This document shows positions 61,713 through 64,000 of a stretch of 64,000 bases of DNA, piece after piece. Below the pieces are notes generated by a model, which worked only from the letters and a program-made list of their open reading frames with translations, ran no database searches and was not told the DNA's origin. How positions within the stretch are numbered: the first letter of the stretch is position 1; the number at the start of each line of letters is the position of its first letter. This DNA is from Brachybacterium fresconis (lineage in GTDB: Bacteria > Actinomycetota > Actinomycetes > Actinomycetales > Dermabacteraceae): contig NZ_JAGIOC010000001.1 of NCBI RefSeq assembly GCF_017876515.1, positions 2,294,001 through 2,358,000 on the forward strand, given 5' to 3'. The translations under genes and the position numbers were made by a program.

Positions 61713-62852
61713 ATGCCCCTGAACTCTGCGACCGGTCGCCAGCGCCCCCCTGCGCTGCGCGACGTCGCCGAGCTCGCGGGAGTCTCGATCAAGACCGTCT
61801 CCAACGTGGTCAACGAATACCCTCATGTGCGCGACTCGACGCGCGAGAGGGTGCGGGAGGCGATCCTCCAGGTCGGATACCGTCCCCAGGCCGCGGCGCA
61901 GCAGCTGCGCACCGGGGCGAGCAAGATGATCACCCTGGCGGTGCCGGCGCTGACCTTCTCCTACTTCTCGGACCTCGCCCAGGAGTTCATCGACGAGGCG
62001 CAGCTGCGCGGGCAGACCGTCGTGCTGCACTCGACCTCCGCCGGTCGCGAGGCGGAGCGCACGGTGCTCGAGGGGTTCAACCGCCTGGTCGGCGACGGGG
62101 TGATCTTCAATCCGCTGCTGATCGAGGAGGCCGTGTTCGCGCGGATGGAGCGCACCACGCAGCCCACGGTCTTCATCGGCGAGCACCTGCCCGAGCAGCT
62201 CCCCCAGGGCAGCGACTACGTCCGGATCGACAACGTGGCCGCCGCCTTCGACGCGACCAACCATCTGCTGCGGAGCGGTCGGCGCCGCATCGCGTTCCTC
62301 GGCGCGATCGCCACCCGGCACGGCCTGCAGCCCCACAGCTCCGGCTCCCTGCGCCGCGACGGCTACGTCGCCGCGCTGACCGAGCACGGGCCCGGCCCCG
62401 ACGCCGCGATCGTCCAGGCGGTCGACGATTGGCATCGCCACGACGGTTTCGCGGGGGCGCAGGCACTGATGGCGCGCCACCCTGAGGTCGACGGGATCGT
62501 CTGCGGCAACGACGATCTCGCCATCGGCGTGCTCGCACAGCTGCGCCGCCTGGGTCGTCAGGTGCCCGAGGACATCGCCGTGATCGGGTACGACGACACC
62601 CCCGACGCCCCATTCGCCTCCCCGCCGCTGTCCACCATCTCGCCGGACAAGCACGCGCTCGCCGCGACCGCCCTGGACCTGCTCACCGAGCGGATCCAGG
62701 GGCACGACGGGCCGCCGCGCGTGCTGGACACCCCGTACACGCTGGTCGTCCGCGAGTCCACGGCGCCCGTCGGCGTCCCGTCGCCCCCCTCCGCAGGCAC
62801 GGCCTCGCCCGTCTTTCCCCCCGCCGCCGATCCCGAGGAGCTGCCCCGATGA
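61713..62852 (+). CDS. LacI family transcriptional regulator
   Basis: A 379-residue repressor. The helix-turn-helix is [20 protein letters not shown] followed by [15 protein letters not shown], and the effector domain spans about 75-350. The Pro-rich last 30 residues are disordered-looking. It is divergent from the two GH51 genes and probably senses arabinose or arabino-oligosaccharides. Unusually its stop overlaps the thymidylate synthase start by four bases (ATGA). Confidence 0.93.
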   Translation: MPLNSATGRQRPPALRDVAELAGVSIKTVSNVVNEYPHVRDSTRERVREAILQVGYRPQAAAQQLRTGASKMITLAVPALTFSYFSDLAQEFIDEAQLRGQTVVLHSTSAGREAERTVLEGFNRLVGDGVIFNPLLIEEAVFARMERTTQPTVFIGEHLPEQLPQGSDYVRIDNVAAAFDATNHLLRSGRRRIAFLGAIATRHGLQPHSSGSLRRDGYVAALTEHGPGPDAAIVQAVDDWHRHDGFAGAQALMARHPEVDGIVCGNDDLAIGVLAQLRRLGRQVPEDIAVIGYDDTPDAPFASPPLSTISPDKHALAATALDLLTERIQGHDGPPRVLDTPYTLVVRESTAPVGVPSPPSAGTASPVFPPAADPEELPR

Positions 62853-63652
62853 CCATCCCGACCCCGTACGAGGACCTCCTGCGCGAGGTGATGGAGACCG
62901 GCCATGCCAAGGGCGACCGCACCGGGACCGGCACCCGCAGTCTGTTCGGCAGGCAGATCCGCTACGACCTGTCCGCGGGCTTCCCGCTGATCACCACCAA
63001 GCGGGTGCACACCCGCTCGATCATCCTCGAGCTGCTGTGGTTCCTGCGCGGGGACACCAACGTGCGCTGGCTGCAGGAGCGCGGCGTGAGCATCTGGGAC
63101 GAATGGGCCGACGAGAACGGCGATCTCGGCCCGGTCTACGGTGCGCAGTGGCGCTCCTGGCCCACGCCCGACGGCGGCGTCATCGACCAGATCACCGACG
63201 TCGTCGAGCAGATCCGCACGAATCCCGATTCCCGCCGGCTGATCGTGACGGCCTGGAACCCGGCCGACATCCCGCAGATGGCGCTCGCGCCCTGTCACGC
63301 GCTGTTCCAGTTCGAGGTGCACGACGGGAAGCTGTCCTGCCAGCTGTACCAGCGCAGCGCCGACCTGTTCCTCGGGGTCCCGTTCAACATCGCCAGCTAC
63401 GCGCTGCTGACGCACATGGTCGCCCAGCAGACGGACCTCGCCGTCGGCGACTTCGTGTGGACCGGTGGGGACTGCCACATCTACGACAACCACCACGAGC
63501 AGGTCCAGCGACAGCTCTCCCGCGAGCCGTTCCCCTCCCCGACCCTGCGGATCACCCGCCGACCGGATTCGATCCTGGAGTACGAGCTCGAGGACTTCGA
63601 GATCGTGGACTACCAGCACCACAAGGGCATCAAGGCCCCGGTGGCGGTGTGA
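62849..63652 (+). CDS. thyA: Thymidylate synthase
   Basis: A 267-residue enzyme that methylates dUMP to dTMP using methylene-tetrahydrofolate. The nucleophile is Cys149 in [44 protein letters not shown] and [10 protein letters not shown] are also present. Length matches E. coli ThyA. Its start lies in the stop of the LacI-type gene and its stop overlaps the dihydrofolate reductase start (GTGA), so the three are coupled. Confidence 0.97.
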   Translation: MTIPTPYEDLLREVMETGHAKGDRTGTGTRSLFGRQIRYDLSAGFPLITTKRVHTRSIILELLWFLRGDTNVRWLQERGVSIWDEWADENGDLGPVYGAQWRSWPTPDGGVIDQITDVVEQIRTNPDSRRLIVTAWNPADIPQMALAPCHALFQFEVHDGKLSCQLYQRSADLFLGVPFNIASYALLTHMVAQQTDLAVGDFVWTGGDCHIYDNHHEQVQRQLSREPFPSPTLRITRRPDSILEYELEDFEIVDYQHHKGIKAPVAV

Positions 63653-64000
63653 GGGCGGCGGATTCTCCCGCGGATGCGGCAGCGCCCTCGACGACGCAGT
63701 CGGTCGCCGATTCACCGCGCCCGGCGCCTTCGGCCGACGTCTCCCCGAGCACGCCCGCCCCGCGGATCGGCATGATCTGGGCGCAGGCCCGGGACGGCGT
63801 GATCGGGGCAGGCGGCGCCATGCCCTGGCACCTGCCCGAGGACCTGAAGCACTTCAAGCGCACCACGAAGGGTGGGCCCGTGGTGATGGGGAGGCGCACG
63901 TGGGAGTCGTTCCCCGCGACGTTCCGACCCCTGCCCGGGCGCACCAACATCGTCATCACCAGCGATGACTCCTTCGCCGACGACGGAGCGCTGCGCACCA
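63649..64000 (+). CDS. folA: Dihydrofolate reductase, C-terminus beyond window
   Basis: The first 117 residues of dihydrofolate reductase, which regenerates tetrahydrofolate after the thymidylate synthase reaction. Core motifs are [31 protein letters not shown] with the catalytic Asp, [12 protein letters not shown] and [10 protein letters not shown]. The GTG at 63649 overlaps the thyA stop; it gives an N-terminal Ala/Ser/Pro-rich extension of about 38 residues not found in most family members, and no closer start with a ribosome site is seen. Confidence 0.93.
   Translation, partial: MRAADSPADAAAPSTTQSVADSPRPAPSADVSPSTPAPRIGMIWAQARDGVIGAGGAMPWHLPEDLKHFKRTTKGGPVVMGRRTWESFPATFRPLPGRTNIVITSDDSFADDGALRT

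Overview
The window is chromosomal DNA of a very high-GC actinobacterium. Actinobacterial hallmarks are the Rv2578c-type radical SAM protein, the MetS small subunit behind an NSS transporter, RNase J, a DtxR-type iron box, GTG starts and many 4-bp ATGA or GTGA gene overlaps. The mix resembles Micrococcales such as Brachybacterium; the genus is an inference. There is no phage, plasmid, transposase or CRISPR signature.

Layout. 1-4.3 kb: a truncated membrane protein, then an AbgT-type transporter and an M20 amidohydrolase on the minus strand. 4.6-9.5 kb: an ascorbate-type PTS (fused EIIAB, then EIIC) and an NSS sodium symporter with its MetS peptide. 9.5-10.0 kb: a tandem array with an exact higher-order period of 186 bp. 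10.3-19.5 kb: flavin reductase, tRNA-Ser(GGA), radical SAM protein, OsmC protein, a metallopeptidase-like protein that has lost its zinc site, an S9 peptidase and a two-component system. 19.6-24.8 kb: a flavin oxidoreductase/FMN reductase pair, a sulfatase, and a divergent MarR/NmrA pair.

24.8-41.6 kb is mostly carbohydrate catabolism: a second sulfatase, sugar isomerase plus D-2-hydroxyacid dehydrogenase, a LacI regulator, an iron-regulated siderophore-interacting protein, an isomerase/DUF993/Gfo-Idh operon, and an ABC importer (lipoprotein, two permeases, DUF624 protein, no ATPase) coupled to a GH95 alpha-L-fucosidase. Two divergent promoters here carry nearly identical 14-bp LacI-like operators. 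41.7-53 kb: HIT protein, redox protein, LacI/GPH symporter pair, a secreted lipoprotein, RNase J, and an esterase/isomerase pair. 53-58 kb: a TetR-controlled Baeyer-Villiger monooxygenase and lactonase-like lipoprotein, and an ArsR/SRPBCC/DinB-like operon. 58-62 kb: two GH51 arabinofuranosidases facing a LacI regulator whose stop codon overlaps thyA, which in turn overlaps folA at the window edge.

Together the genes suggest a plant- or algal-polysaccharide degrader that removes sulfate, fucose and arabinose from glycans, imports the products by ABC, PTS and GPH carriers, and controls them with local LacI regulators. Three gene remnants (30.3, 40.9 and 56.3 kb) and at least eight short tandem arrays, most of them intergenic, show active small-scale rearrangement. 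No clearly new multi-gene system is visible; the strongest unexplained items are the 186-bp higher-order repeat, the zinc-less metallopeptidase homologue and the family of long intergenic hairpins.
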